This document shows, piece by piece, positions 1-5,947 of a stretch of 8,246 nt of DNA. The notes beneath the pieces are model-generated. The model worked only from the letters and a program-made list of their open reading frames with translations, was not told where the DNA came from and ran no database searches. Source of the stretch: Thermocaproicibacter sp036844765 (GTDB taxonomy: Bacteria > Bacillota > Clostridia > Oscillospirales > Acutalibacteraceae); contig DAIUFE010000061.1 in NCBI GenBank assembly GCA_036844765.1, forward strand, positions 1 through 8,246. The letters run 5' to 3'. Position numbers and translations under genes: made by a program. Numbering within the stretch: the first letter of the stretch is position 1; the number at the start of each line of letters is the position of its first letter.

Positions 1-115
1 AAGACCGAAAGGTTGAGCCCGCGCGGCTTGAGCGCAAAGTAAAAATAAGCTGAATCAATATTCAGAAAGCAAAGCTGAAAATATACATCCCGTATTGTTT
101 CTGCGAACTTTCAGC
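1..115. repeat. Repeat module A, left copy (cut by the window edge)
   Basis: Bases 1-41 are identical to 7859-7899, and the similarity continues to base 115 (matching up to 7948). It carries the 3' half of the branched fold described for the right copy: CCGAAAGGTT at 5-14, AGCC/GGCT at 16-19 and 25-28, and GCAAAGTA at 34-41. The 5' partner strands must lie left of the window. An A-run (5 here, 7 in the right copy) is followed by the hairpin CTGAAT/ATTCAG at 50-65. A 27-base insertion relative to the right copy (81-107) lies between two 7-base complementary arms, GCTGAAA (74-80) and TTTCAGC (109-115). Function unknown. Confidence 0.75.
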
Positions 116-127
116 GCCCTGCAAACC

Positions 128-250
128 AACGCTCACCCCCTGCCCCCTCCCGCGCGGGAAGCGCGGCAAAAATGGAAGCCCGCCGAGCGCGGAAGGGGGA
201 TTTTCTCGGGAGGGGGCTGCGCCCCCTCCCTGCCAAAGGCCCCCGCAAAA
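128..250. repeat. Repeat module B, diverged left copy
   Basis: This is a third, more diverged copy of the 130-bp module found at 7424-7553 and 7961-8090. Two stems are kept. The first is CCCCCTCCCGCGC (143-155) with GCGCGGAAGGGGG (187-199), 12 of 13 positions pairable. The second is GGGAGGGGG (208-216) with CCCCCTCCC (222-230) around loop CTGCG. The loop of the first stem differs almost completely from the right-hand copies. In the second stem both arms are one base shorter than on the right. Stem conservation with a changed loop suggests selection on structure, but function is unknown. Confidence 0.7.
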
Positions 251-292
251 GAAAACAACCTGCAGATTCCGGAAGAATATTATTGGGAAAAA

Positions 293-325
293 GGGCTGCG
301 CCCCCTCCCTGCTAAAGGCCCCGCA
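293..325. repeat. Partial module B copy
   Basis: This repeats the end of module B: GGGCTGCG, then CCCCCTCCCTGC, then TAAAGGCCCCGC. The G-rich left arm is degraded to GGGAAAAAGGG (285-295), so the long stem cannot form. Read on the minus strand, this leaves a short GGGC/GCCC hairpin followed by TTTTT. That could act as a weak terminator downstream of the DUF4340 gene, but the stem is only 4 bp, so I do not call it one. Confidence 0.55.
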
Positions 326-333
326 GAGGAAAA

Positions 334-370
334 GAAAGAGGAAGAAGCGGGAGCGGCTTTAGACCGTCCC
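334..370 (-). terminator. Candidate terminator of the ABC/GldG operon
   Basis: On the minus strand, GGGA-CGGT, loop CTAAA, GCCG, bulged C and TCCC form an 8-bp hairpin with one G-U pair (349-370). It is followed by a pyrimidine-rich tract beginning GCTTCTTCC (down to 334). The same hairpin, with the same bulged C in the 3' arm, occurs on the plus strand after the DUF1015 gene at 7375-7396, followed by GCTTTT. Recurrence at two gene ends in the sense orientation supports a termination role. The T-tract is interrupted, so it is weaker than a classical intrinsic terminator. Confidence 0.45.
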
Positions 371-414
371 GCCTAAATAAGCTTTTGATTCACTCTGCGC
401 TGAACGGCGGGCCG
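366..414 (-). repeat. Module C (49-bp gene-end element), second copy after DUF4340
   Basis: One of five 49-bp copies in the window. In minus-strand sense it begins CGGCCCGCC and ends GGCGGGAC, so CCCGCC can pair with GGCGGG to close the element. The interior is AT-richer and variable. It sits between the other C copy (450-498) and the terminator-like hairpin, with which it shares its last bases. The GC-rich flank at 418-431 (CCGGCCGCCGCCGG) also abuts the right-hand C copy at 8178-8191. Confidence 0.7.
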
Positions 415-449
415 AAACCGGCCGCCGCCGGCGGGAGCTTTCTTAGACT

Positions 450-498
450 GTCCCGCCACACTGTGCTCATTTATTACTCCGGGCCGCACGGCGGGCCG
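450..498 (-). repeat. Module C (49-bp gene-end element), first copy after DUF4340
   Basis: This copy has the same 49-bp length and the same closing arms as the other copies (CGGCCCGCC and GGCGGGAC in minus-strand sense), but the interior is the most diverged. It begins about 48 bases after the DUF4340 stop codon and is in the sense orientation of that gene. Confidence 0.65.
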
Positions 499-546
499 AA
501 GCCGGCTTTGCCGAGGCGGGCCGTGCGTGCAGGCTCAGCCTGCCGG

Positions 547-2064
547 TCACGCCGCCGCGTTGGGGTCGGGGATAGCTTCGCCGTTTTCAAACTTGGCGAG
601 GAGGGCGAACAGGTCGTCCACGCTGCTTTTGGCCACCACGCCGTAGGTGACGCCGCCCTTCACGGCGATATAGCGGCGGTCGCCGTCGGCGTAGAAGGCC
701 ACGGTGTCGGAGCCGGCCTTGTCGAAATAGCTGTACTCGACCGCCGCGTCGGGCGCGCCCGACGGCTTGGCCTGCGAGTCGCCCATCACGCTCAGGCCGA
801 TCATGTTCTGGTAAAAGTGCTTGTAGTTCTCTTCATAGTCCAGCTTTTTGCCGTCGGTCGAAGTGACGGTGTAGACGTAGCTTTTCTCCTTCGTGCCCGA
901 CGACGCGGACGCCGCCGAGGAGGAGGTGTCCTCCGCGCGCGAGATGTGCAGCTCGTGCGCCTCGGAGCCGCGCGTGAGCCGCACGGACTTCACCGTCTCG
1001 ATGTTGGGCAGGTAGATCAGCTTGCTGCGCAGGTCGAGCAGGCGCTGCTGCGCCCACGCCGCCACGTTGTCCTGCGCGACGGTGTAGACCACGTCCACGC
1101 CGTCCAGCATCGCGTAGATGTTCTTTCCGCTCTGCGCGCCGAGCGAGAGCTTGTAGCTCTTCTTGTTGACCGTGAACTCCACCGCGGCGGAGGGGCTGTC
1201 GAGCCCGTATTTCTTCAGGGCGGCGGCGTCGGGGCGCACGGCCTCGACCGTTTCGGCGGAGAGGTTCTCAAGGGCGGTCTCCAGCGCGCTCAGCTTGTCG
1301 GCGTTCGGCTCGAAGGCCGCCGGCCGCGTCATGGCGAGCGCGGCGTCTTTTTTCTGGAATTCGATGGGCTGGGGGAAGTTCGTCCCGCTCAGCGCGATCC
1401 GCGTGAAGTCGTACCCGCTCCCGTCGGCGGTGGAGCCGGAGGCCGCGCCGCTGTCCTCCGGCACGGCGAGAATCTCCTTGCTCACGAAGTATTTCGCGTC
1501 CTCCAGCAGACCGGCGTCGACCGAGACCACGTACACGCGCTCGGAATTCTGCCCGCACATGTAGTACGCGGTGCTGTCGGTCGCGGTCTGGCTGCCGATC
1601 TTATAGCTGAAGCCGGTGCCGTCCCTGAAGCGGACCTCCACCTCCGCCTGCGGGTCGGCAAGGCCGTAATCCGCCAGGCTGCTCACGGTGCCCAGGTCCT
1701 TCGTGGCCACCAGGCTGAAGCCGTTGCGCACGACGGACTCCGTCTCGCTGGTGTTGAGGGGCAGGCCCTCCAGCCCTTCGACGGTGTAGCTCACTTCCTC
1801 CGCCGCGGAAGAAGCGGAGGAGGAAGCCGAGGAGGAAACGGCTTTTTTCGCCTCCGGCAGCAGCGTGTATCCGCCCTTTTTGTTGGTGACCTTCATCGAG
1901 ACGACGTCCTCGCTCTTTTTGGAGACCAGCTCGGTCTCGGGGCTGGAGGAAGCCGCCGAGGACGCGCCCTCCCCGCCCGGGGCGCGCGAGAGCGCGAAGG
2001 CCGCGCCGCCCAGCACCGCGGCGCACGCGGCGGCGACGATCAGGTTTCTGGTGCCGCTCTTCAT
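547..2064 (-). CDS. DUF4340 domain protein, membrane-anchored, partner of a GldG-type ABC system
   Basis: This is a 505-residue protein. A short basic N-terminus and one hydrophobic segment (about residues 8-26) look like an uncleaved anchor or signal sequence, placing the rest outside the cytoplasm. Two repeats of the DUF4340 type are visible, each with a YGL motif followed by beta-rich sequence ending in a Y-rich stretch (about 133-180 and 286-330). Ser/Ala-rich linkers interrupt it at about 33-41, 76-89, 204-217 and 379-390. It is the last gene of the operon, starting 2 bp after the GldG stop. Its ribosome site GAGGAGG lies inside the GldG gene, where it encodes the final Arg-Arg, so translation is probably coupled. 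DUF4340 proteins are commonly encoded next to GldG-like proteins, but no biochemical role is established. Family assignment is firm and function is unknown. Confidence 0.9.
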   Translation of the reverse strand: MKSGTRNLIVAAACAAVLGGAAFALSRAPGGEGASSAASSSPETELVSKKSEDVVSMKVTNKKGGYTLLPEAKKAVSSSASSSASSAAEEVSYTVEGLEGLPLNTSETESVVRNGFSLVATKDLGTVSSLADYGLADPQAEVEVRFRDGTGFSYKIGSQTATDSTAYYMCGQNSERVYVVSVDAGLLEDAKYFVSKEILAVPEDSGAASGSTADGSGYDFTRIALSGTNFPQPIEFQKKDAALAMTRPAAFEPNADKLSALETALENLSAETVEAVRPDAAALKKYGLDSPSAAVEFTVNKKSYKLSLGAQSGKNIYAMLDGVDVVYTVAQDNVAAWAQQRLLDLRSKLIYLPNIETVKSVRLTRGSEAHELHISRAEDTSSSAASASSGTKEKSYVYTVTSTDGKKLDYEENYKHFYQNMIGLSVMGDSQAKPSGAPDAAVEYSYFDKAGSDTVAFYADGDRRYIAVKGGVTYGVVAKSSVDDLFALLAKFENGEAIPDPNAAA

Positions 2065-2066
2065 CT

Positions 2067-3767
2067 TTACAGCAGCCTCCTCTTGCGGTGGATGACGGCG
2101 CCCGCGACCGCGACGGCCAGCGGGATCAGCACGGTGAAGACCCCGATCCCGAGAATCTGCGCGGCCTGGGCCGTGAGGGTCATATCCTGCGGGTTCAGCT
2201 GGGTGGTCTTCGTCGCCACGTGGGCCGCCGTGTTGGAGGTGCCCGTCGCGTACCGCGCCAGGTCCACGAAATAGTCTCCGTTGCTGAAGGTCTGCGCCTC
2301 CTCCATGATCTGGGAAGAAAACATCATCGTCGAGCCGAACACAACCACGTTCGCGCGCCGGGCCTTGCCGCCCCCCTGCACGGTCTGCTGCGAAAGCAGG
2401 CCCAGGTCCTGCGCGGCGGTCGCCGGGTTCTTCGCGCTGTCCCCGTCCTTATAGACGTAGGAAGCGTCGCTGGATTTCAGCAGCGAGGAAACCGAGCGGT
2501 CGTTGCCGCTCTCGAACGCGGCGGTCAGGGGGCAGACGCTCGGCGCGAAGAAATTTTCGTAGCCGCTCTTCGAGCCGCCCAGGTCCACCTTGGTCTGCAC
2601 GTCGGCCAGCAGGTACATCGGGTTGTTCGAGAAGTATTTCTGCGTGTCGGTCTCCACCACCGCCGCCGCGGGCTCCGCCCGGATGCCCCACTCCTCCAGG
2701 AACGAGGCGAGCTTCGGCAGCGCCGTCTCGCCCGGCGAGAGCGTGACCATCAGCGCGCGGTCCCCCGCGAGCTTCTCGTCCTTGAGGAAATCCTCCAGCT
2801 TTTCGATCTCGTCGGCCGTGAAGTCGGCCGTCGGGCAGCCGAGGACGAGCAGCTGCGTCTTGTCGGGGATCTTGTCGGTCCGCAGGCTGAAGTCCTGCGC
2901 CTCGAAGCTGTTGTTCTGCAGCACCTTCTTCACGCCGGAGGAATCCAGCTGCTCGCTGTGGCCGGTGTCGAACGCCGCGACCGGCAGCGCGTCCGAGATC
3001 ACGGCGTTCAGCGCCGACGCGAAGGCCGAATCCACCGTCGAGTACATCGTGCTGCTGGAATAGTCGCTCGAGTACTGCGTCTGGAACAGGTCGCCGTCGG
3101 CCGAAAGCACGCGGTGGCGCTTGTCGCTCGAGACCACCACCGAACCGGTCTGCACGCCCTCGCTCTTATACTTCGAGGCGAAGTCCGGCTCTTTGTCCAG
3201 GTCGTGGTAGGCCAGCGTGATGTTGCGGTTGCGCTCCGCGATTTTCGCCGCGATGCTGTTGACCTCGCTGTAATCCGCGCCCTGCAGCAGGCTCCCGCTT
3301 TCCGCCTGCTGCTTGGTCGCGCAGATGTCGATCGCGACCGGGGTCTTCACCTTGTCCACAATCTGGGCCGCCTCTTCGCTCAGGCTGTTGGAGCCGGCCT
3401 TGGTCAGGTCCAGGCTCATGGAGGGGTAGCGGTCGCCCAGCATGCCGACCACGACGTTCAGCAGCACCACCGCGGCGATGAAGATCGCCGTGAAGGCCGT
3501 GGCCGTCGAGCCGTGCCGGAATTTTTCGCTGCGGAAGAACGGGGCCTTCTTCGGCTTTTGATCGGCGGCCTCCGTTTCGTCTTCCCCGGATTCTTCTTGA
3601 TTTTCGGCCTGCGCGGCCCCGTCCGTTCCGGCCTGCGCCCCGGCCTTTTCCGCGTCTTCCGCCGCGGCGGAAGACGCCCTTTTATCGCTCTGCGCGGCGG
3701 GCTCCGCCTTCGGTTCCTCGGGCTGCTCTCCGGCGGCGTCCCTGCGCGGTTCCTGATTCTGGTTCAT
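2067..3767 (-). CDS. GldG-family ABC transporter auxiliary membrane protein
   Basis: This is a 566-residue protein. Residues 1-75 are an acidic, Ala/Glu/Gln-rich, probably disordered cytoplasmic tail. A transmembrane segment follows (about 90-110), then the segment YPSMSLDLTKAGSNSLS (about 114-130). That segment matches the 'D-L-T ... S-L-S' start typical of GldG/ABC-type uncharacterised transport proteins (PF09822-like). A large extracytoplasmic domain follows and includes AAFDTGHSEQ and a VLGCPTADFTADE stretch resembling the family core. A second transmembrane segment (about 538-559) is followed by a basic tail ending RKRRLL. Two outer helices around one large domain is the usual GldG topology. 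It starts 15 bp after the permease stop, with AAGGGGGAG 8 bases before ATG. The long acidic tail is the odd feature. Its role with the ATPase and permease is inferred from context; no substrate can be named. Confidence 0.9.
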   Translation of the reverse strand: MNQNQEPRRDAAGEQPEEPKAEPAAQSDKRASSAAAEDAEKAGAQAGTDGAAQAENQEESGEDETEAADQKPKKAPFFRSEKFRHGSTATAFTAIFIAAVVLLNVVVGMLGDRYPSMSLDLTKAGSNSLSEEAAQIVDKVKTPVAIDICATKQQAESGSLLQGADYSEVNSIAAKIAERNRNITLAYHDLDKEPDFASKYKSEGVQTGSVVVSSDKRHRVLSADGDLFQTQYSSDYSSSTMYSTVDSAFASALNAVISDALPVAAFDTGHSEQLDSSGVKKVLQNNSFEAQDFSLRTDKIPDKTQLLVLGCPTADFTADEIEKLEDFLKDEKLAGDRALMVTLSPGETALPKLASFLEEWGIRAEPAAAVVETDTQKYFSNNPMYLLADVQTKVDLGGSKSGYENFFAPSVCPLTAAFESGNDRSVSSLLKSSDASYVYKDGDSAKNPATAAQDLGLLSQQTVQGGGKARRANVVVFGSTMMFSSQIMEEAQTFSNGDYFVDLARYATGTSNTAAHVATKTTQLNPQDMTLTAQAAQILGIGVFTVLIPLAVAVAGAVIHRKRRLL

Positions 3768-3782
3768 GTTTTTGTCTCCCCC

Positions 3783-4490
3783 TTAGCTCCATCTTTTGCT
3801 TTCCAGCTTGCGGGCGGTCAGGAACAGGAAGACCGCCGCCGCGCTGAGAAAGTACACCGTGCCGGGGATGCTGAAGATCCCCTTCGTGAACGGCTGGTAC
3901 CGGGAATCGAACGAGATCCACGAAAGCAGGCCGGAAAGGAACGGGTTGGTCACGCTGCTGGAAAGGTTCCCCACCAAAAGCAGCAGCAGCGAGACGCCGA
4001 ACGTCGCGATGGCGGCGACCATCTGGCTCTGCGTGAGGGACGAGATGAAGATGCCGATGGCGATCAGCGCCGCGCCGTACAGCAGCGAGCCCAGAAGGGT
4101 GCCGAGGATCTTGGGCCAGTCCGGCGAAGAGAAGAACGAGATCACCACGGCGGGGATCAGGCTGGCGGCCATGGCGATGGCGAACACCAGGAACGCCGCG
4201 AGGAACTTGCCCAGCACGATCGAGAACACCCCGACCGGCGCGGTCAGCAGGCCCTGGTCCGTCTTGTTGCGCGTCTCCTCGCTGAAGCTGCGCATCGTCA
4301 GGATCGGCAGCAGGATCATCATGCACAGGGTGAACAGCGAGCTGTAGACGTACGTGATATAGGAGGACGAGAGGGACAGCAGCACCTGGTAATAGTACAG
4401 CCCGAAGAAGAACAGCAGCACGCCCGTAAAGACGTACCCGATGGGGGAAAGGTAATAGCCTCTCAGTTCCTTTTTGCAGATGGCCTTCAT
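3783..4490 (-). CDS. ABC-2 type transporter permease, GldF-like
   Basis: This 235-residue integral membrane protein has about six hydrophobic segments (roughly residues 15-35, 47-66, 90-120, 127-150, 157-174 and 208-226), the normal count and length for ABC-2 permeases of this type. The cytoplasmic loop MRSFSEETRNKTDQGLLTAP (66-85) is the characteristic conserved loop of this subfamily, generally taken as the contact for the ATPase. The start ATG overlaps the ATPase stop (ATGA, 4 bp), with AGGCGG upstream inside the ATPase gene, which points to coupled translation and a 1:1 complex. It would form the membrane channel with the ATPase and work with the GldG and DUF4340 proteins. GldF in Bacteroidetes is the named relative, but a gliding role is not implied here. 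Confidence 0.93.
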   Translation of the reverse strand: MKAICKKELRGYYLSPIGYVFTGVLLFFFGLYYYQVLLSLSSSYITYVYSSLFTLCMMILLPILTMRSFSEETRNKTDQGLLTAPVGVFSIVLGKFLAAFLVFAIAMAASLIPAVVISFFSSPDWPKILGTLLGSLLYGAALIAIGIFISSLTQSQMVAAIATFGVSLLLLLVGNLSSSVTNPFLSGLLSWISFDSRYQPFTKGIFSIPGTVYFLSAAAVFLFLTARKLESKRWS

Positions 4491-5470
4491 TTTCGGTCGC
4501 CGCCTTTCATCGAAAGCATCCGGGCGTTGTCGCTCAGATAAGTGGAGCCCGTCAGGCGCAGGAAGACGTCCTCGAGCGAAAGCTCGGAGCTCGCCATCGC
4601 GAGGACGGGCCAGCCGCGCTTGGCCGCGATGCCGAACAGCGGCCGGCGCAGGTCCGCGCCGCCGCGGCCGTCCACCTCGTACTCATAGACGCGCGGCTCC
4701 TTCTCGCCGAAGTTGCGCACGTGCAGCACCCCGCGGATGCCCTCCAGCGCGTGCTGCACCTCGGCGGGGGCGCCCTCCATGCGCACCACGAGCTTCTGCT
4801 CGCCGGACTGCCCGTGCTCCAGCTCGTAAGGGGTGCCGTCCGCCGCCAGCCTGCCGGCGTTGATGATGATGATGCGGTCCGCGACCGCCTGCACCTCCGG
4901 CAGGATGTGCGAGCTGAGGATCACCGTGTGGTTCTTCCCCAGGCTCTTGATCAGGTTGCGGACCTCGATGATCTGCTTGGGGTCCAGGCCCACGGTGGGC
5001 TCGTCCAGCACCAGCACCGGCGGGTTGCCCACCAGCGCCTGCGCCAGGCCCACGCGCTGCCGGTACCCTTTGGAAAGGTTGCCGATCAGCCGCCTGTAGA
5101 CGTTGTCGATCCGCACCAGGCGGCAGATCTCCTTCAGGTGCTTCTCCCTCGGGAGCGTCACCTTCTTCAGGTCGTAGGTGAAGTTCAAAAACTCCCTCAC
5201 CGTCATGTCCGTGTAGAGCGGCGGGACCTCCGGCATGTAGCCGATGAGCTTCTTCGTTTCGTTCGGCTCGTCCAGCACGCTGTGCCCCCCTACCGTGACC
5301 GACCCGGAGCTCGCGGAGATGTAGCCCGTCACGATGTTCATGGTCGTGGATTTCCCCGCCCCGTTCGGCCCCAGGAACCCCACCACCGTGTTCTCGCCCA
5401 CGGAGAAGCTGATGTTGTCCAGCGCCACGTTTTCCCCGTATCGCTTCGAGAGGTTCTTCACCTCTATCAT
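4487..5470 (-). CDS. ABC transporter ATP-binding protein, GldA-like
   Basis: This is a 327-residue cytoplasmic ATPase starting MIEVKNLSKRYG. Motifs in order: Walker A GPNGAGKST (34-42), Q-loop region IGYMPEVPPLY (76-86), signature LSKGYRQ (132-138), Walker B VLVLDEP (152-158) and switch His in SSHIL (H188). The C-terminal SLEDVFLRLTG (298-308) is typical of this subfamily. The usual Q-loop glutamine is a glutamate here. I believe this PE-PPLY form is common in this branch, so it does not imply inactivity. A frame extension to 5509 exists, but the start at 5470 is chosen because it matches the family N-terminus and has AGGAGGG about 8 bases upstream. It is the first gene of the operon and powers the permease encoded next. 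Confidence 0.95.
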   Translation of the reverse strand: MIEVKNLSKRYGENVALDNISFSVGENTVVGFLGPNGAGKSTTMNIVTGYISASSGSVTVGGHSVLDEPNETKKLIGYMPEVPPLYTDMTVREFLNFTYDLKKVTLPREKHLKEICRLVRIDNVYRRLIGNLSKGYRQRVGLAQALVGNPPVLVLDEPTVGLDPKQIIEVRNLIKSLGKNHTVILSSHILPEVQAVADRIIIINAGRLAADGTPYELEHGQSGEQKLVVRMEGAPAEVQHALEGIRGVLHVRNFGEKEPRVYEYEVDGRGGADLRRPLFGIAAKRGWPVLAMASSELSLEDVFLRLTGSTYLSDNARMLSMKGGDRK

Positions 5471-5478
5471 TGCGCCAT

Positions 5479-5485
5479 CCCTCCT
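5479..5485 (-). promoter_or_regulatory. Ribosome binding site of the ABC ATPase gene
   Basis: AGGAGGG on the minus strand ends 8 bases before the ATG at 5470. It is a near-perfect Shine-Dalgarno match and decides the start over the upstream in-frame ATG at 5509. Confidence 0.8.
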
Positions 5486-5518
5486 GTTTTTCGGTCCGAG
5501 CAATCGCAATCAATATTT

Positions 5519-5549
5519 ATTTTAACATCCCGAATGATGGATGTGTAAA
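5519..5549 (-). promoter_or_regulatory. Candidate promoter of the ABC/GldG operon
   Basis: On the minus strand the -35 is TTTACA (5549-5544) and the -10 is TAAAAT (5524-5519), with a 19-base spacer. The -10 is preceded by TG plus one base, giving an extended -10 (TGTTAAAAT) that could compensate for the long spacer. The spacer holds an inverted repeat, ACATCC (5525-5530) and GGATGT (5539-5544), which overlaps the -35 edge and could be an operator. The site lies in the only AT-rich patch upstream of the operon and gives a leader of roughly 40 bases. Confidence 0.5.
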
Positions 5550-5590
5550 CATTCCTTGAATTATTTCTTCCTCTTTTATAAATTTTGCCG

Positions 5591-5671
5591 CCGCCCAAGG
5601 CGGATCCGCGCCGCCCAAGGCGGATCCGCGTTTTGATCTTTCAGGCCCTTCAGGGTCTGAAAGATCAAAAC
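5591..5671. repeat. 81-bp structured element, copy 1
   Basis: Two exact tandem 20-mers (5591-5610, 5611-5630), each a mini-hairpin CCGCC-CAA-GGCGG followed by ATCCGCG, lead into a long hairpin. The left arm is 5630-5648, the loop TTCA and the right arm 5653-5671, with 19 of 19 positions pairable including one G-U. The outer bases are GTTTTGATC and GATCAAAAC. It lies upstream of both candidate promoters, so neither is expected to transcribe it. No T-run follows, so it does not look like a terminator. Confidence 0.85.
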
Positions 5672-5776
5672 CTGTTCTCTTTTAGCCTGCCAAAACGCCG
5701 GGCGGGTTTCCCTTATAGCATGCCCCGTTTGGGCAGGCGGCTCCGGCGGGAATTTTCCGGAAGGGCCGGAACGCCG

Positions 5777-5806
5777 TTGACACCGGGACCGGAAAATCCT
5801 TATAAT
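5777..5806 (+). promoter_or_regulatory. Consensus sigma-70/sigma-A promoter of the DUF1015 gene
   Basis: The site is TTGACA (5777-5782), an 18-base spacer and TATAAT (5801-5806), with both hexamers perfect. Transcription should start near 5813 and give a leader of about 135 bases that carries 81-bp element copy 2. An inverted repeat ATTTTCCGG (5752-5760) / CCGGAAAAT (5789-5797) flanks the -35 box and could bind a regulator. Confidence 0.85.
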
Positions 5807-5824
5807 AGAAAAAATAAAGTTCCG

Positions 5825-5905
5825 CCGGCAAAGCCGGTTTCGCGCCGCCAAAGGCGGATTCGCGTTTTGATCCTGCCGGCCCTTCCGGGCCGGCAGGATC
5901 AAAAC
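5825..5905. repeat. 81-bp structured element, copy 2 (in the DUF1015 leader)
   Basis: It has the same architecture and exact length as copy 1, in the same orientation 234 bp away. The first 20-mer is CCGGC-AAA-GCCGG (5825-5844), the second CCGCC-AAA-GGCGG (5845-5864), then a perfect 19-bp hairpin with left arm 5864-5882, loop TTCC and right arm 5887-5905. Arms differ from copy 1 at three paired positions by double compensatory changes, and one G-U becomes G-C. It lies between the promoter and the start codon, so it should form in the mRNA leader. Confidence 0.85.
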
Positions 5906-5947
5906 AGGCTTTTCTATCGGGAAAACAGAGAAACGGGGGAATCTTCG

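Larger units (their letters stand above)
1..546. other. Gene-free repeat region downstream of the operon
   Basis: I find no credible gene here. The open frames run through GC-rich hairpins and repeat motifs and have no recognisable protein content. The stretch is an ordered series of repeat modules, A (1-115), B (128-250), partial B (293-325) and two C copies (366-414, 450-498). It also holds hairpins between the last C copy and the stop codon of the DUF4340 gene, such as GCAGGCT/AGCCTGC at 529-543 and CGCACGG/CCGTGCG at 486-492 and 521-527. Neither of those is followed by a T-run on the minus strand. Confidence 0.8.
5471..5947. other. Divergent intergenic control region
   Basis: This region separates the minus-strand operon from the plus-strand DUF1015 gene. 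It has no credible gene. Frames running through it are formed by the GC-rich 81-bp elements. It contains one promoter candidate per direction, two 81-bp structured elements and smaller hairpins such as TGCCC/GGGCA at 5721-5735 and TTCCGG/CCGGAA at 5755-5771. Confidence 0.85.

Noticed and set aside
76..86. Loss of the Q-loop glutamine (Glu at residue 81) as evidence of an inactive ABC ATPase
   Set aside because: All other catalytic motifs are intact, and to my recollection the PE-PPLY form is usual for this subfamily. The coordinates given here are residue numbers.
5471..5509. Upstream ATG at 5509 for the ABC ATPase
   Set aside because: The extra 13 residues do not match the family, and a strong ribosome site lies just before the ATG at 5470.
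385..5548. Long plus-strand open frames opposite the operon (385-2274, 2088-4541, 4721-5548)
   Set aside because: They lie antisense to genes with clear family motifs, are Arg/Gly/His/Val-rich with no recognisable domain, and are explained by GC-rich third positions of the real genes.
5591..5905. The 81-bp elements as intrinsic terminators
   Set aside because: The hairpins end in GATCAAAAC with no T-run directly after the stem on either strand, and copy 2 lies between a promoter and its gene.
5585..5947. N-terminal extension of the DUF1015 frame upstream of 5948
   Set aside because: It would translate both structured elements and the consensus promoter itself. The family N-terminus begins at 5948.
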